Assembly: GCF_020829645.1 (NCBI RefSeq)
Contig: NZ_JAIVFS010000003.1
Location: 62,001 to 126,000 of the forward strand
DNA length: 64,000 nucleotides
Reading direction: 5' to 3'
Origin: Nostoc mirabile CHAB5784
GTDB taxonomy: Bacteria > Cyanobacteriota > Cyanobacteriia > Cyanobacteriales > Nostocaceae
The position numbers were made by a program, and so were the translations under genes. Below are positions 62,525-64,000 of this stretch, in pieces (position 1 is the stretch's first letter; every line of letters begins with the position of its first letter). The notes under the pieces are model-generated. The model had not been told where the DNA came from. It ran no database searches and saw only the letters and a list, made by a program, of their open reading frames with translations.

Positions 62525-64000
62525 ATGGCTAAAAACGAAGCTAATAATTCCGCCTTGAAAATTATTCCTTTGGGCGGTTTGCACGAAATTGGGAAAAATA
62601 CCTGTCTTTTTGAGTATGATGATGAAATTATCCTGTTAGATGCAGGATTGGCTTTTCCCACAGAGGCGATGCATGGAGTAAATATTGTTCTGCCAGATAC
62701 GACCTATCTGCGGGAAAATCGTCACAAAATTAAAGGGATGATCGTTACTCACGGTCATGAAGACCATATTGGCGGGATTGCTTTTCATCTCAAGCAATTT
62801 GATATCCCGGTGATTTATGGGCCCAGACTAGCAATGGCAATGCTAGAGGGTAAATTAGAAGAAGCAGGAGTGCGCGATCGCACAGAAATTAGAACAGTTC
62901 TACCACGCGATGTGGTACGGATTGGCAAAAACTTTTTAGTTGAATATATCCGCAACACCCACTCCATTGCTGATAGTTTCACTGTTGCCATTCATACTCC
63001 CCTTGGTGTAGTCATTCACACAGGGGATTTTAAAATTGACCATACCCCAGTGGATGGTGAAAAGTTTGACTTGCAACGGTTAGCAGAACATGGTGAAAAA
63101 GGCGTTCTTTGCCTGCTAAGTGATTCCACTAACGCAGAAGTGCCAGGATTTACACCTTCCGAACGTTCAGTTTATCCCAATCTGGAGAGAGTATTTAGTC
63201 AAGCCACTGGGCGATTATTTGTCACTACCTTTGCTTCTAGCGTCCATCGCATCAACATGATTTTGGATATCGCCAAGAAGCAAAACCGTGTAGTGACGAT
63301 TGTGGGGCGTTCGATGCTGAACTTGATTGCTCATGCCCGTAATTTAGGTTACATCAAGTGTGAAGATAATCTGCTGCAACCATTGCACGCAGTCCGCAAT
63401 CTACCGGATGAGAAAGTACTAATTTTAACTACAGGTTCTCAGGGTGAAACGATGGCAGCAATGACCCGCATTGCCAACAAAGAACATCCTCACATTAAAA
63501 TCCGCCAAGGAGATACGGTAGTATTCTCTGCTAACCCAATTCCTGGAAATACGATCGCAGTAGTCAACACCATTGATAAATTGATGATTCAAGGTGCGAA
63601 AGTGGTCTATGGGCGGGATAAAGGGATTCACGTCTCTGGTCACGGCTGTCAGGAAGAACAAAAGCTGATGATTGCCTTAACTCGACCCAAGTTCTTTGTG
63701 CCATTTCACGGCGAACATCGGATGTTAGTGAAGCACGCAGAAACGGCTCAGAGTATGGGCATTCCCGCAGAAAACATGATCATTATTCAGAATGGTGATA
63801 TTGTCGAACTGACTGAAGATGCTATTCGCGTCGCTGGTAAAGTGCCATCTGGTATCGAATTGGTGGATACTACTAGTTCGGGTATGGTAAGTGCCAAAGT
63901 GCTGCAAGAACGGCAACGTATGGCTTCAGAAGGCATTATTACGATCGCAGCTGCCATTGATTGGAATGGTAAACTGTTGGCAAAACCAGAAGTTCACCTA
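62525..64000 (+). CDS. rnj: Ribonuclease J, 3' end cut off by the window
   Basis: The ATG at 62525, with AAGGAG five bases before it, opens a frame that stays open through 64000 (492 codons). It starts MAKNEANNSALKIIPLGGLH and has the metallo-beta-lactamase motif THGHEDHIGG (His76, His78, Asp80, His81), HTGDFKIDH, the beta-CASP motifs TTFASSVHRI and TGSQGE, and FFVPFHGEHRM. It is an endo/5'-3' exonuclease central to RNA decay. It follows dapA by 279 bases, the same order as in several cyanobacteria and reminiscent of Bacillus asd-dapA-rnjB. Confidence 0.96.
   Translation, partial: MAKNEANNSALKIIPLGGLHEIGKNTCLFEYDDEIILLDAGLAFPTEAMHGVNIVLPDTTYLRENRHKIKGMIVTHGHEDHIGGIAFHLKQFDIPVIYGPRLAMAMLEGKLEEAGVRDRTEIRTVLPRDVVRIGKNFLVEYIRNTHSIADSFTVAIHTPLGVVIHTGDFKIDHTPVDGEKFDLQRLAEHGEKGVLCLLSDSTNAEVPGFTPSERSVYPNLERVFSQATGRLFVTTFASSVHRINMILDIAKKQNRVVTIVGRSMLNLIAHARNLGYIKCEDNLLQPLHAVRNLPDEKVLILTTGSQGETMAAMTRIANKEHPHIKIRQGDTVVFSANPIPGNTIAVVNTIDKLMIQGAKVVYGRDKGIHVSGHGCQEEQKLMIALTRPKFFVPFHGEHRMLVKHAETAQSMGIPAENMIIIQNGDIVELTEDAIRVAGKVPSGIELVDTTSSGMVSAKVLQERQRMASEGIITIAAAIDWNGKLLAKPEVHL

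Overview
The window comes from a filamentous, Nostoc-like cyanobacterium. This is judged from the many GCGATCGC (HIP1) octamers, the heptad short tandem repeats in the gene gaps, and typical cyanobacterial genes (ferredoxin sulfite reductase, PlmA-like GntR regulator, tig/clpP/clpX, DUF92/VTE6-like protein, asd-dapA-rnj). It looks chromosomal. Core genes alternate with gaps that are unusually rich in small non-autonomous mobile elements and decayed genes.

Layout. 1-9.2 kb: 3' end of an RNase D-like exonuclease, a TPR lipoprotein, a two-gene sodium:solute symporter (DUF4212 + SSS), an M50 protease, an unrecognised 468-residue-class protein and an aldo/keto reductase. 9.3-15 kb: an AT-rich accessory stretch with a VapBC-type pair whose toxin is split by a 99-bp element, a two-gene operon of a large Ser/Thr kinase and an unknown protein, another small element, and an antitoxin next to a decayed RelE/ParE toxin. 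15-19 kb: tRNA-Ser, a metallophosphoesterase, nadA, tRNA-Tyr, tRNA-Thr, a homing-type PD-(D/E)XK endonuclease and tRNA-Arg. 19-26.6 kb: three cyanobacterial hypotheticals, a broken cutA carrying a 93-bp element, an ADP-ribosylglycohydrolase, an outer-membrane-type protein and sulfite reductase with a C-terminal ribbon-helix-helix-like tail.

26.6-31 kb holds the most system-like accessory locus: a membrane-anchored ATPase with an extracytoplasmic amino-acid-binding-type domain, transcribed behind a CHAT (caspase-like) protease fused to an ATPase. A sensor-plus-executioner pair is a reasonable inference. 31-37 kb is mostly housekeeping (rsmE, TPR protein, lipase, VOC protein, DUF92). 37.8-45.9 kb looks like a type I secretion cassette: a parvulin-type PPIase, an ABC exporter with a catalytically dead C39 domain, a subtilisin-like protease without a signal peptide, and an HlyD adaptor on the opposite strand. 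46-49 kb has an SDR, two small DNA-binding-like genes and a 62-bp minisatellite. 49-59 kb holds an S1-domain protein, dienelactone hydrolase, plmA, a Uma2 nuclease, a secreted small protein, a hydrolase, and the clpX, clpP and tig genes. 60-64 kb holds asd, dapA and the 5' part of rnj.

Several elements can be delimited to the base by inverted ends and short target duplications. Removing two of them restores reading frames (vapC, and the 3' end of cutA). Dispersed repeats also appear to have been absorbed in frame by four genes (rsmE, the DUF92 gene, the ABC exporter, the subtilase), which resembles the palindromic elements of Rickettsia. All functional calls are from motif reading only. No database search was run.
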